This document shows positions 1 through 12,514 of a stretch of 64,000 nucleotides of DNA, one piece after another. The DNA comes from Amaurobius ferox. Lineage: Eukaryota; Arthropoda; Arachnida; Araneae; Amaurobiidae. Where the stretch lies: positions 121,829,925 to 121,893,924 of the forward strand of contig OX578145.1 in assembly GCA_951213105.1 (NCBI GenBank), written 5' to 3'. Each line of letters opens with the position of its first letter. Positions within the stretch are counted from its first letter, which is position 1. A program made the translations under genes and the position numbers. Under the pieces are notes generated by a model. That model saw only the letters and a program-made list of their open reading frames with translations. It made no database searches and was not told where the DNA came from.

Positions 1-44
1 TTTAAATCAATTGAATCATTCGACTCGCTGATTATTTAGAAAGA

Positions 45-310
45 CTACCTTCCTATAGTATTATCAGCAAGATTGTCGAGTGTACACATATTTTCTTCTT
101 CTTTTAATACATAGTTGAGATAATTTTGACGATTCTGCGGCTTAAAACATTCTATAGCCTCTCTTGTCAGATATCGCGCTTCATCGACTTTAAAAGTACA
201 ATTTTCTGATGCTACAAATCCGATGATATCCCTCACTTGCTCGATGGGATTTAATTCGCAATGGTACAGTGGAAACCGGAGAATCTTATGTCCATGTTGC
301 TCAGCAATTT
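45..310 (-). pseudogene. Tc1/mariner-type DDE transposase, C-terminal fragment
   Basis: Read on the minus strand from about 310 to the stop at 45, the frame gives a histidine-rich GHKIL block, then YHCELNPIE, then a stretch of about 60 residues. YHCELNPIE is the hallmark around the last catalytic acidic residue of DDE_3-type (Tc1/mariner superfamily) transposases in arthropods. Only this C-terminal end is present: a stop lies a few codons upstream of GHKIL and no catalytic first or second Asp region was found nearby. No inverted repeats were found. I read it as a dead fragment of a transposon at the window edge. Confidence 0.75.
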
Positions 311-319
311 AGTTAATTC

Positions 320-1560
320 AGTAGGATTTCCACTGTAACCTAACTTTCGATACAAACGACAATAATTCAATTTTCATCATCTCTGTATCCCATGGGATGT
401 TTTTGCTTAATAAACTTATCAAAAATGATAAAATTAATCCAAATTTGCCGATCATAATAAAGAAAAAATAATATTTTATTATTTATTTATTTTTATTCAA
501 AACATTTTTTCATCATATCGGGTATGTAATTAAGGTGAAATTTTCTGAAAATTTTAAATTCGTTTAAATTTTTCTACTATCTTTGATAGTTCTAAAAATA
601 GAAAATTCGATTGGAAATACAAAAAATTACTTTTAACTTTCTCAGAAACGATTTCAGTCGCTTACTGTTTTTCATACGGTTATTTTTGGCTAATACCAAA
701 CCAACTAATATCCGCCATTGAAGCGAACGAATGCCAATATTTCACTTCCCAGTATATGTAAAAAATATTTAAATTTTACGTTAAATATATTTTATTTACT
801 CTTTTTATTTGTTTTGCAGTTGAGATATTAAAAAAATTCTGGTTTAAATAATATTTTTATCAACTTTTATGGCGCATTATTTCTTTTAGCGGAAGGTTAC
901 ATGGAGTATCTTCTACTCCACTACAGGGTAGGTGTTCTTCAAGTAGAGAACCGTTGATTAAAATGATTTGATAATCCATTTCACAAAATTTTAGTTTGAA
1001 AAATTACCATCACACGGGAGCCATTAATAAAATTCTGTACCATTTTCATTTACCACCAAAAATCTAACATTTTAGACTTTAAAACATTTCCCCGTTGCCA
1101 TTTGCAAATAAGTAATAATTTAGTTATTTGAAAAAATTAATCAAAATATGCATGCAACAAAGGAACAGTGAGTAAATTCAAAACCATCATTAAGACGATG
1201 AAAAAGAATTGATATGGGTCGAACATTTAATGTTGCGAATGCTCAGAGGAACAGGGATAAAAGATATATTTGATGCAGATATAACACTGAAAAAAATATT
1301 CATAGTTGTAAAGATCATGCGTGATTTGATAAAACAATAGCACTGAAATATGGAAATCAAAAACAAGGCCCAAAATGCAGTGCTTGTCACGGTTTAGTGT
1401 ATGTATTTTACACAAAAATTTATGATGATATGAATGATCAAACTTCGTATGATCTTTCTAACTATGGGCATTTTTATAAGTGTTATATCTGCAGAAACAT
1501 GTTTTTATAAGTGTAAATTTGACATTCAAAATCTTAAATGTTTGACCAGATATCAATCAT
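320..1560. other. AT-rich DNA without recognised genes
   Basis: No coding region longer than about 66 codons with any recognisable motif is present. The short ORFs on the minus strand (1190-1415) overlap each other in different frames and look like chance ORFs in AT-rich DNA. Confidence 0.5.
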
Positions 1561-1564
1561 TTTT

Positions 1565-2285
1565 AACATATTCCAGCATAGTTGTAAAGTATTTATGACT
1601 TTGTTCACTCTGTTTGTCTGTCTGTCCGTTCGCCTGTTCGTTTGTCTGTATGTCCGGTTTAACTGCCGTAAAAATCACTTTATCAAAATCAAAATTTAGT
1701 ATGTTGTGGACACGATTTGTGGAACATATGGGAATGTAAAAGAATAATATCAACCAATTAGTCTTGGATTTAACCCAGGTTGAAAAACCGAAATACACTA
1801 AAGCACATCGGAACTAATTTTTTAAACATTTTTTAAGCGGAGTTAAAATTTACAAATTGCTTCGAAGATTTTAGAAAATATTCAAATCAACACGTAAAAT
1901 GGGTAAAAAAATTCATCTAAATATGTGTCGTTTTTTAAATAAAATTTTAAATAATAATTACAACCATATGACATGAAGAAGATCACGTGACTCATCTCAA
2001 AATAACATATAGCATCCATTTTTGTTTCGCTACGTCGAAATCGGGATTTTTAAGGACCGTTTATATTTATATTTAGTGTTGTATTCGTTGTAAAACCGCT
2101 TCATTTTGCATATTATCTGTATATCTGAATTCTGTGCCTACGCAATTACAATATTATTTATTTTAAATGTTCATTGAACTTTGATCATTCCTACAACGGA
2201 GCGTAATTTTAAAATGTGCAGAATGTAAAGAAATCAAGCGATTGAATTGTATAAGAATTGTTGATATTTTCTTTCAGGTAAAATT
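1565..2285 (+). repeat. Interspersed repeat, copy 1 (contains TGTCTG-rich tract)
   Basis: This stretch, starting with a run of TCTGT/TGTCTG words, is similar over most of its length to the reverse complement of 21867-22285 followed by 16130-16303. The second copy is split by the BEL/Pao insertion. Shared words include the TGCCGTAAAAAT block, the CCAATTAGT-TTTGGATT block and the ATTTTTTAAACATTTTTTAAGCGG-like block. It has no coding potential that I can see. The class (MITE, SINE-like or satellite) is not clear. Confidence 0.7.
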
Positions 2286-3416
2286 ATGTAGCTCTGGAAA
2301 CTGGAATATCAATATAAATAAAATTGAAAATCGCTGTTTATTTGTGTGTTTGTCTCATCATCACGAGCGAACGGCTGCACTGGATTGGACATCGCGATAT
2401 TAATAAAAAAACGCACTATTAAACCTTCTACTGAGACAGCATTATACAAACGATATTTGTTCTGCAAAATTATGTAAAAAAATGATATAAGGTTGCTAAG
2501 CGACGGAATTAAACCCAGCGAGTTTATATTAGAAAAAAAAATATCATGTTGTTAAGAAACGGAATTAAACTCAATTAGTTATTACAGCAGTAAATCTCTA
2601 AGAAACGGAATTAAACGAAGCGAGAACAGATATTCTTATACATATTTTTAGGATAATTAAATTGAATATTTTAATAAAATAATTAGAAAAACAATTTCTT
2701 TTAAGATATTATAGGAATTTGCACATAACTGAAATTTTAATTTCTTTTTATTATATATTCCGTACACTGCAAGTAAGTGATATGAATGAAATATTTATTG
2801 CTTTTGCATCGAGGGGCAGACAATTTATATTTCGATTACGTCATTTCAATGAAGTTCATATTTTGTAACTAGAATTGCCTTTTTCACTAAAGTTTTAAGT
2901 TTTCAAATGTAATAAATGGCTATAGAACTATAAAAGTTAAAAAATATCAACGCTGAATGTATCATATTTTTGACATGTTTAAATAAAATTGCATTTCAGT
3001 TGGAAAGTGTTTTATAATCAATCCTTTATGAGTAATTCATTTTTCTTGTTATCGTCTGCATGACAGTTTTATATCACATATTATTTATGCCAATCTTGGG
3101 CATATTGAGTTGCTACATTCTGTTACTGTGTACACTCGTCCTGTTATGTTCATAGGATACACTTGCGAAATTGCTTTACAACTTACAATACTTTCTAAAT
3201 TATTACATATTTGCCAATGACATACAAACATAAATACTGCATTACACTGAAAAATTGTTTTAGTGGGGAAAAAAAGCTTATGTTCCATATTTTCACAATT
3301 ATTTTTTTTATGCAAAGAAGAAAATATAACAAGTTTTCAGATGTTTTGTATGGCCAGGGTTTGTTTAAAATTTTCCACGTGTTCATTCCCTTGTCACCCT
3401 TAGCTGTGTCTGGTGT

Positions 3417-5825
3417 TTAGCTCTCTATATCGTTGAGCCAATCGTCCATTAACTGACTGAACGTTTGCAACATTTGCTGTTTATCAGCATGAGGCAATTC
3501 AGTTTCCTTTTTCTCGGATATATATTTTTCAAATTCTTCCTTAAATGTCATCGCGTTTTCGATATCCGATAAACACGATTTTAAATAGAAAGGAGCAACT
3601 TTAGCACCTTTACACTGCAGAAATTCAAAAATGGCATCAAGAATGTAAATCATAAAATCTTTTTTTACTATTTCGAATACCATTTCTTCCGGATCGAACC
3701 CCAACCATTTTTGAGTTGACTTCATACAGTCATTCAAATAGGGGGGCTTTCCATCTGTAATCAAATATTTTACAATCGCTGTAAAACCTTTTTCAGAAGA
3801 CTGTGCATTTTTAAATAGAGTGGCATCTTTATCTTCAAAATCCCTGGAGAGAGATTCCTTAAATTTCTGATAGGTATTTGAGTTCAAAATTCCAATGCGG
3901 AACTCTTCGGCCAATGATGTATGCGACTTCTCTTTAAATTCCTTTCGGGCAGCATCAGATGGCAAACAATAATCACATATTTTATGCACACGATCCATTT
4001 TCTTTTCCTTCAGTAAATCATCAATCTCATATCTTAATTGAAAAATTATTTTCAGTTTCATCTCGTAGATTTCTACGGCTGTAAAACATCCCCAGTGGAA
4101 CAACGAATTGACAGCCTCTGCATTCTTCTGCATTAGAAATCGACCACAGAGGTTTAACCCTGACTCAGATGACAGAAAAGTCTTCTTTAGGTCTGGTATT
4201 TTCTCTTCGGGTAAACAGTATGCTAATATAGAATCAAGTATTTCTCGTTTTCCATTCTCAATTAATACATCACAAAGTATTTCCCCAAAATTCGAATATA
4301 AAAGTGACTGCTTTTCTTTCATCGTGATTTGCTGTAATATAGTTCGAATTACTTGTATATTTCTTTGAAAGGGATTCTTTTCAAACACATATAGCAAAAA
4401 CGTAAGCATCCGTTCCAGTGTTTCACATTTTTTATTCTCGACACTTTTTGGCTGATCTCCAAATAAATAGTGCTTATATTGGTCTGGGATGCCTTCCAAT
4501 AACTCTATCAATAAGTGTCCATTTTCAAGATCCTGATATTCGCTTTCATTTTCATTTAGAAAAGCAAAATTTAACAAAAGACGCTTAAAGTCTTTTTCAG
4601 GTAAAATTTCCCACAACAGTGTAATAACTTGCATAAATTCTTCAAAATTTAGAATATTACACCAGAATTCGGAACTGTCGTAAATCGACTCAAATATTTC
4701 GGACTTCGAGTCGAATACATTTTTGAAAATTTCTACTTTTTGTTCTTCCGACATCAGAGAATAAAGAAAATAAAAAATATCTTTGTAATGAGTTGGCATG
4801 GGGCACCAGTTGTTGCTGCATTCTTTCTTATATTCAGATACCAATGCATTAAAATCATTACAATTTTCTTTAAATCCATTGCTGCAAAAGAGTCTATACT
4901 CCCAATATTCTACAGATACATTATTTTCTTTCGCAAACTGTTGGTTATAATAACAATGCATTATATACTTTCTTATTTTGCAATACATTAACAGTGCCGA
5001 AATAGCAGCTCTAGTAATGACTTCTTTCTTTGTACGCCCATCAAGTGCATCCCAACAATGAATAACAGCTGATCTCTCTCCTTCTTTTACAGCTTCCTCA
5101 AATCCTTGTTGCCAGAACAAGTCCTCACGTCCAAAATAGTCTTCTCCGGTTTCTGTCAAATAGTTACTCCAAAGCCTGACTAAGTTCACTTTTGTGGTTT
5201 TCTCAATGTATGGCTCCGGCCTTTCGCTGACAGGGACACAGAAGCACCCACTATATTGAATACAGTCGTCTTCATAATGTACGCTATTATCATAAAAAGA
5301 GTTAATCTGATTTTCTGGTGGAATTTGATTCCATAGGGGTCGAATAAAATCCTCTAAAAAGTGCAAGCATCCTAGCTGATAGCGCTGGAGAACTGGGATT
5401 GACTGGTTTTGTACTAAACGTTCAGCAACTTGTCTTTCGTTTATTCTACCTTCTGCAGTCCAGTCAGAGGACAACAGAAACTCATCAACAACTAGAGGAT
5501 TCATTTTAAGCCTTATTTCATGTTCCTTATTCCAAGCGAACATCCGGACGGATATTTCCCTAATACGAAGCATTAGGGGCGCTTTAAAAGCATGAGGGAG
5601 GCTGAGTTTCTCGCACATTGTCGACGATTGCTCTGTTAAGAAATCGATCCAAACTGTGAAAGTATATGCATCTTCAATTACTGGTTTTGGAGTACACAGA
5701 ATGTGATTTTTTAGATCAGGATTTTGGCATAGCTGAAGGGCTATTTTCGTCACTAACTGTTCTTTGAGTGATTGTGGAGCCTTTGTATTATACATCAGGT
5801 TATAGAAATGTTTACTTTCGCCCAT
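3417..5825 (-). CDS. Uncharacterised spider-family protein, member A (802 aa)
   Basis: Function is not recognised. The protein has no signal peptide, transmembrane segment or known catalytic motif visible. It is rich in Leu, Glu and Lys with regularly spaced hydrophobics, suggesting an all-alpha, helical-repeat fold. Family landmarks shared with 23232-25631 and 37156-39495 are a SLKEQ..TKIA N-terminal block, SDWTAEGRIN near residue 125, FWQQGFEEAV near 240, CDYCLPSD in the C-terminal half, and a QQM...QLM C-terminal tail. I start it at the ATG at 5825: the frame is open 7 codons further, but only to a GTG, and paralogue B begins at exactly this Met with an in-frame stop upstream. The gene is a single open exon. 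Five residues differ from member B in the first 60. I recall such multi-copy single-exon proteins from orb-weaver spiders, without known function. Confidence 0.8.
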   Translation of the reverse strand: MGESKHFYNLMYNTKAPQSLKEQLVTKIALQLCQNPDLKNHILCTPKPVIEDAYTFTVWIDFLTEQSSTMCEKLSLPHAFKAPLMLRIREISVRMFAWNKEHEIRLKMNPLVVDEFLLSSDWTAEGRINERQVAERLVQNQSIPVLQRYQLGCLHFLEDFIRPLWNQIPPENQINSFYDNSVHYEDDCIQYSGCFCVPVSERPEPYIEKTTKVNLVRLWSNYLTETGEDYFGREDLFWQQGFEEAVKEGERSAVIHCWDALDGRTKKEVITRAAISALLMYCKIRKYIMHCYYNQQFAKENNVSVEYWEYRLFCSNGFKENCNDFNALVSEYKKECSNNWCPMPTHYKDIFYFLYSLMSEEQKVEIFKNVFDSKSEIFESIYDSSEFWCNILNFEEFMQVITLLWEILPEKDFKRLLLNFAFLNENESEYQDLENGHLLIELLEGIPDQYKHYLFGDQPKSVENKKCETLERMLTFLLYVFEKNPFQRNIQVIRTILQQITMKEKQSLLYSNFGEILCDVLIENGKREILDSILAYCLPEEKIPDLKKTFLSSESGLNLCGRFLMQKNAEAVNSLFHWGCFTAVEIYEMKLKIIFQLRYEIDDLLKEKKMDRVHKICDYCLPSDAARKEFKEKSHTSLAEEFRIGILNSNTYQKFKESLSRDFEDKDATLFKNAQSSEKGFTAIVKYLITDGKPPYLNDCMKSTQKWLGFDPEEMVFEIVKKDFMIYILDAIFEFLQCKGAKVAPFYLKSCLSDIENAMTFKEEFEKYISEKKETELPHADKQQMLQTFSQLMDDWLNDIES

Positions 5826-5849
5826 TTTGTCAAAAAAATTTAACACACT

Positions 5850-7130
5850 TCTTGAAGTTATATTATTGGTATCTTTCAGGTTAAGTGTTGTATAAAATAT
5901 TCATCACATGGAATAATAATACTCATAGATGATTTTATTGAAGGAAACATTTAGTGTAGTCTTCTGATTTTTGCTCAGTTCTTTTGAAAGTGCATAAAGT
6001 GTGGACTTTTCATCGCTTTAGGCTTTTATTTATACTTTGTTGTACTTTACAATGGGATGCACATTTCACAACATCAATCAACTCATCAGACACAAAATGT
6101 GCCAATCATTAATGAAAGATGGAATTATTACGTCTGTTTTGAGATAAAATTTTGTCATATGATAATCAACCGTTTTACGTATAGTATTTTAATGTATCGA
6201 AAACGGCAAAAATGTTAAAATCCTATTAACAATCAATAGATAAATATATCTGACGGTTTTTGTAGTTTTAAGGAAATCGGAAATAATTTGAGAAACAATT
6301 TAGTATTCAGTTTGTATGTTGACAGTTATCAAATCTTTTACAAAACTGAAGTGCTTTCTGGTAGAAATATGTATCGAAATCTTTATTTAAGTAAAGAAAA
6401 GCCCTTTAAGCAGAAATATATCCACTGTATTTCTGAAACAGGACAGTTATATTCGCAGTTGAAGATCCATAACTTAAATATTTATTTTCGATGCAAGTGT
6501 CAATAAAAATTTGATGCATTTTTTCTGTCTACCTTTAGTTGAGATGATTTGCATTTTTTATCTTTTTATCAACAAGAATATAATTAATATTTGATATCTG
6601 TCAACTAATGTTTCGATATAAAGTATTTCATGAAGTAGTATCCTATCCCACCGTTACACTGTCTAAATATATGAAAATACTTCAATTGTTCTTTATTCCT
6701 TGTACAGTGTTTTCATTTGTGACAACGCAGTTTCCTAGATCCATTTCAGAATATTTTATCACAAGCATTTCTCTTTGACAGTATCTCTTGACTTAATTGT
6801 GACCATCCTACCGGAATTTCTGACGACATATGTGTTTCATACAGTTAAACTAGAAAAATATATTTCAAGTTAAGAGTGAAATGTGAAAACACTGGTAATC
6901 TTGATGCTAGATTACATCAGTCTTTAATGAAAATAGCACAAATGGTTTTGACCACATGCTGAAAATCCACGACACGAGTGATCCAAAAACTGTTTGTCTG
7001 TCATATTTTTACTTGAACTGGTCCAGCTACTTCGTAATTCAGCTCGGAAGATCAGCCGTACGAGATTTTACTGCAAGAAAAAAAATATGGAAGTTCATAG
7101 TTGTTAGACAATGTTTTCTTTTATATTTAA
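5850..7130. other. 5' flank of member A, conserved in the duplication
   Basis: No gene is recognised. It is collinear with 25640-27060, including a shared GCTCGGAAGATCAGCCGTA block near 7044 and 26964. Because it lies upstream of the minus-strand gene, it would hold the promoter if the gene is expressed. No TATA or initiator could be assigned with confidence. Confidence 0.5.
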
Positions 7131-7911
7131 GAGGAAACTTCCACGTTGGAAGCTATCCTGAAAATCCCTTGTCATTCATAGTTCTACGCAGGAGAAAGCA
7201 CATTTTTAGACACGCCCATTCCCCTTTTCCTCTGCGGTCGCCGGCAACCAAAATTCTTATTCGGCTTGACATTTGACATTTGATATAAAAAACAATCCTC
7301 TTAAGAGGAAACTTTCCCCGACTCAAGATAACCTGAAAATCCCATGTTAATCAATGGGGAATGAAAATAGCTAAATATAGCATTGGATTTTGAGATTTTT
7401 TCCTGGAATTTTTTGCAAAACGTAGAATTGGAATATAAGCATTGAGACGTTTTCAAAATTAGTTTTAAATCCATTAGAAGTATTTTTAAAATTAACGCGA
7501 AAGTGCAAAATATGCTTTTCCAACTTTGCTCATCGATAGAAAAAGTTTAAATCAAGTTAAAAAAAATTTCAAAATACCCTTTGAAAGATTGAAGATTTTA
7601 CTTTTTTATGCAAAAAGAAAAGCTGAGCTATGTTGAACCCAAATTTTATAATTGGTCAATCATTGAATAAAGTCAAAATAAAAATATCTAATCTCTGCAT
7701 GATAGCACCATCTTAAAATTTGACATTGATAGATCGGTAACAGGTTGTCGCAGGAGTTTTCCCCGCCTTGGTGGGGACTTGTTTGAGTCATTGCCCCATA
7801 GACTACAAAAGATGAAGTTATGGTGGTCACAATTACTTGGATTTGAAGTTTTTGTTTTGAAAGCAGGTCTCCCAGTGAAAAATACGGAGTGTTGCTGAAA
7901 TGACTAGTCGT

Positions 7912-8005
7912 TCATTTTATGTTCCTACAATGAATTTGTCCTACAATGAATGTCCTATAATGAATTCCTACAATGAATGTCATTTTATGTTCCTACAATG
8001 AATAA
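7912..8005 (+). repeat. Local 14-bp minisatellite (TCCTACAATGAATG)
   Basis: Four or five imperfect copies of TCCTACAATGAATG occur here. The equivalent places in duplication copy 2 (about 27675) and in the third flank copy (about 13225) hold a single TCCTACAATGA word, so the expansion is private to copy 1. Confidence 0.8.
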
Positions 8006-8899
8006 TATATGCAAAGGGAAAGTATCATGATGAGCCAAAATTCCTATTTTTAAATTTTTGTGGATCTGAATATTTTGAGCATTCTTTAAACGAATTAACC
8101 GTTTTGCAATTATGATTGTGCGTACGATAACTCTCAAACAAGCTATCAGACAACATCTAAGCTATCATTTATTATTTAGACATCGAACCTTTTACAAAAA
8201 ATCGGATTTTTTAAATAAAAAATATTTAAAATATAATTATGTAGGAATTGATACAAAAATAACAGTGCATGTATAACTTGGATAATGGCACATACTATCG
8301 TTCCAAAAATTATATCATTAGCTTTTAAGTAATAAATTAAATAATAAAACAATTTAGGTAATACATTTTAAAGCATTATTATGTTTTATAATGCGTTTCT
8401 GATTAAGAAAATGCTAATATTTTAGGAGATTTCGTACGTAATTTATCGTGCTAAGTTTCATTCCATTTATTTAATATATTGAGGGTAATCGCGCTCCATA
8501 ACGAAAAGTGAAATTTCCAATATCTCGAGAACAGCTCCTAATAATAGGGTCTAACAATATTCTGATAAAGGAACTTGCAAAGCCTTAATCGTATTTGCTA
8601 ATAATGAATTTATTTCAAATTTCTTATAATTGTTTATTTGAATAAAGCATATAGAGAATGACGTATTTTCCAAATCGCATTTAATTCTCTTATAAATAGA
8701 AAAAAATATACATAAAAATAATTTTAATAAAACATCTGACGTGTGTAGCATATGACTCTCTCTACCGACTCGAATACATTTTCTTAATTTTTATTTCATG
8801 CCCCATTAAATTGAATTTAATTGCAGAAAATAACGTGGATACTTTTCTGATATTATATCCAATTTGCATTTTTAATGTATCGGCGTTTCATTTAGCATC

Positions 8900-9395
8900 T
8901 TCCTTTTAAGAATCGTACCAAAATATAATCAGCACAAGGGGAATCTACATATAACTTATCTACCAAATTGTGTGAAATTTGATTAATTAGATTTTTAGCT
9001 AGAGCGGATACACATGATTTTTGTGGACCATTTCGCAAAATATTCAAGATCTTTTAATCCGAATCGTATCAAAACCTAATTAGGACCAGGGTCTCCCACA
9101 AATGACTTACCTCTAAAATTTTATGAAATTTGGTGCTTTAGTTTTTGAGTTAGAGTAGATATATACAATTTTTGCAATTTTATGAAATTCTGTCAATTAG
9201 TTTTTGAGTTAGAGTGATACCTACATTGCACAGAGACACCTACATAGACACACACACAGACGTCACATTAAAAATATTTTTTTCGTATTCTAGGGATCCC
9301 AAAACATATAGATCCGTCGAAAATCCAACGTGCAATTTTCGACATGATTCCAATACTTTTCCTATCTATCGCAGGGGAAGTAAAAAATGAGAAAA
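8900..9395 (+). repeat. Tandem module with ACCAAATTTTGTGAAATTTG-like units
   Basis: Two to three diverged units of about 130-150 bp are present. Each contains a CGTACCAAAAT-like start, a CTTATCTACCAAATT-like block and a CATTTCGCAAAA block. The same module occurs in reverse orientation at 49745-50360. It ends near 9390 in a CTTTTCC..GGGGAAGTA palindromic word similar to the ends of other repeats here. Confidence 0.65.
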
Positions 9396-9639
9396 AGTTG
9401 TAAAATGTTTTACACCATCATTCATCTTTCAGTGTAAATTCATCCTTCAATATGGCATAAATTATCCAATTACCACCAGTCAGCTTCTCAGATAGCATCA
9501 GTCGTAAACGTACCACTGCTTGAGAACTGCTGATCTAAGTTCTATCTATAGTCAATTTTAAGTTATAGACGTTTCAAGTGACGTGACTATTTTTGATTCG
9601 AAAACGGAAAAGGAACCGGAAACCAATTTCTTATGTTAT

Positions 9640-9900
9640 CTATTTTATTTTGTTAAATATAATTCAAACTCATATACTCTTATCTTTTTCAACCAATTAC
9701 TTATATATTGTGTTTAGCCAATTGTTGAAACGGAATATAAATAATACGGGTATATCTTAAAATAAAACTTTAGAGCTTTGATCCAATTTCTTATTTTTTG
9801 TAAATTTGTTTACAAACGGGATCATGATGTGTTTTTCTTTCGATCTCTGTGTGAAGATAATTTTTTATAGCAAAAACATAGATTCTTATACATAATTTGG
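9640..9900 (+). repeat. Interspersed repeat, partner of 32330-32600
   Basis: Shared blocks with 32330-32600 include TTCAAACTCATAT, CAATTGTTGAAAC and TTTTGTAAATTTG. The pair is followed in both places by the repeat at 10856-11190 / 32600-32915. At this locus the minisatellite and AT tract intervene. Confidence 0.55.
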
Positions 9901-10505
9901 GAGAATTATATATATTAATAGAATGCTTTGAATAACAATATCGTTTATAATACAAGGAATTTGAATATAATTGTGAATTTTATGTTTTATATTATATATT
10001 CCGTACAAATAACAGATACACCTGCTAGTGATTGCATATATTTAATCAATGATTGCATCCATTGGTAATATTGATTATATTTTGGCGTATGCCGATTTAT
10101 AATGAAATAGTTGTTTTATAAAATCTATAGTCACCAACTTCTATTGTATGAGATGAAAATATGAGTTACATTTTTATTGCATAAATAAAGGTGTAGATCT
10201 TATAAAAATGAAAATAAAGGTGTAGATCCCAAAAAACTTATTTTTTGTTTTCTATTTTTTTAGACTCATTGAGTTTAAAATCCAAGGAACGAAAATATGC
10301 AACAAACGGCAACTATATGACGAGTATGAGTTTTCTAATTTCACCTGTTTTCAAGTTATTAGTCTAAATAAAAAACCGTGTACATTCCTATTGAAGGCCC
10401 AGGACGGACTATTCTGATAATTTTCAAAATCTAAATGATGAATGGCAACGGTAAGTCAAATTTAAGCTTTCTATACTGCTCCGGTTCTTGAATTACTAAC
10501 AAGAA

Positions 10506-10600
10506 GCGTGTATTCAGCGTGTATTTAAAATATTTAGCATGTATTTAAACGTATATTTAAGCGTGTATTTAAAAAGCGCGTATTTAAGCATGTAAGCGTG
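10506..10600 (+). repeat. Degenerate minisatellite of GCGTGTATTTAA
   Basis: Six to eight imperfect copies of a 10-20-bp unit based on GCGTGTATTTAA are arranged head to tail just before the AT microsatellite. Confidence 0.8.
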
Positions 10601-10661
10601 CAAAGGCGCATTTTTGAAATAATTTGTTGAAATAATTTTACCCATATTTTACAATCGACTC

Positions 10662-10814
<153 letters not shown>

Positions 10815-10855
10815 TTGCTACACATATGTATAACATATGGACTTATTATTTATAG

Positions 10856-11190
10856 TATGACGTTGCTTGTTTGGCTAATTCAATTAAACATTGTTTTTTA
10901 CTATTTAGTTTTTTGTTTCAGTAAAACTATTAGGTTTTAAATTACTATGTAATTTGTATTTATTTATATAATTATTTTTTGTGTCAAAATTATTATATAT
11001 TTAACTCAACATATTTAAATAAATGAAGAATATCAGAGCCGAAGAAAAACTTTACTTCACTAATAGTTGCAGAAGTTAGAATGGTCGAATGAGTTGGGTC
11101 ATTGCAATTGAACACCAAAGCATCAAACACCCTACAAATGTCTTCAATCCACAACCCATAAAGCATAAAAATCATAAATGTTCAACTATA
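10856..11190 (+). repeat. Interspersed repeat, partner of 32600-32915
   Basis: Strong similarity to 32600-32915 in the same orientation includes AAATTACTATGTAATTTG, ATATCAGAGCCGAAGAAAA and CCCTACAAATGTCTTCAATC. No coding capacity is recognised. Confidence 0.8.
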
Positions 11191-12430
11191 GCAGCTGCAG
11201 AACTGAAAACTAAGACACTAGACAGACTTCCCGTTAAAGATTTTAGTCATAGGAAATGGGAACCATATCCTAAGACAGTGTTTTTCAAACTTTTTTGGTC
11301 GCGGAACTCTTTTGAAATAAAGATTGATTTCGGAACCCCAAAATAATAGAAAGTCCATCGTGGTCCTAATAAAAATAAGACATTCAAATTTTACGTGTTT
11401 TTCTCTCCATGAAATAAGCTGGTTTGGGACCCGATGCATAACTCTAACCGGCCGAACACACAAATAGGTGCTCCAAGCCATAGGGCAGATTGATTGACAT
11501 CAGTCTAAAAAGAGTCGAAACGTGTTCAAGAGGTCCTAAAACATATCTTGGCCACAAAATCGAAAATTCTCGTGAAAACAATAGTAGAAAGTAAAACGCG
11601 ATTGATATAAAATTAAAATGTGATTAAAGGAATTTCTAAAACGATCCATGTAGGTAATTGATATCCACAAAACTAATGTTAGAAATCGTTTCGAAGACTG
11701 GAATAATAATTTGGAATGCCTTATGTGACCTTCAGAATTATGCTTTGTTGTGCTAAGTGCAGCATCAAGCTCATCAGCAAATTTTTGACAAAAACTGCAA
11801 TGGCTGATAGAAAGCGATTTGCAATTTCTCGTGCTTCTGTGGTCGATATATCTAAGTCTATATACTGGCATTAAATGTATTAAAAATTGAATTTCCCAAA
11901 CACCTGATACCGTCGGGATTTGTTATTATGAACCTGCTATCAAAATCTTATTTAGTTCGAGCTTGATCTTGAATAAACTCGAAGCCAATTGACTAAGAGG
12001 TTTATAATATAGCGGCTTTATGGAAAATTTTCTGGTCTTACTTATAAAACAAAATTCGTTCTGTTATTTTCGGTTCTCATGTTACTCACAAAGCCAAAAC
12101 TTGTAACTCCTTATAGCAAGCTCAAGACGGGCTGTACCGGTATTGTTTAAAAATAAAAGAATCAAAATATACTATGAAATGCAACAAAATGCTAAATTGG
12201 AACTTTTTAGCTGCTCTGGTTTTCGAGTTATTCCTTCGAATTTTCTATGTTTCTATGGTGGGACTGGAACGGACTGAGATTCCATCCCAACAACAAATCT
12301 CAACAATAAAAATATATTGAAAAACGCAACGATATACTAAATTCGAGCTTTCTGACTTCTAAAGTTTTCGAGTTATAACGTGTATTTCTGGTCCATGACA
12401 GGCTGGTATAAAAAGTTAAATTCAAGTAGT
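11190..12430. other. No gene recognised
   Basis: Short overlapping ORFs (11089-11346 plus, 11218-11481 minus, 11536-11871 minus) show no motif and conflict with each other. The 11545-11600 part resembles 42245-42310 (an AAAACATAT..TTGG..ATCGAAAATT block), so at least part is repeat-derived. Confidence 0.45.
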
Positions 12431-12514
12431 CTGTGCAGGAGGGTATCCTCTTAGCACTCAGTCAGGGAAACTGCAAAGAAAGTCCCTCCGCATTGTTTCA
12501 AACGGTGGGTGACT

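Larger units (their letters stand above)
2480..8785. repeat. Segmental duplication, copy 1
   Basis: The interval from the GATATAAGGTTG block at 2480 to about 8785 is collinear with 22289-29041. Similarity covers the gene at 3417-5825, its 3' flank (2480-3416) and 5' flank (5826-8785). The left junction is sharp: 5' of 2480 and 22289 the two sequences are unrelated. Copy 1 lacks roughly 0.3-0.4 kb present in copy 2 between about 8150 and 8170. It carries an extra ~180 bp at 7140-7300, bounded by repeated AAGAGGAAACTT words. Confidence 0.85.

Noticed and set aside
5826..5846. Seven extra N-terminal codons for family member A
   Set aside because: They open with GTG, and the paralogue has an in-frame stop at the corresponding place; the ATG at 5825 is preferred.
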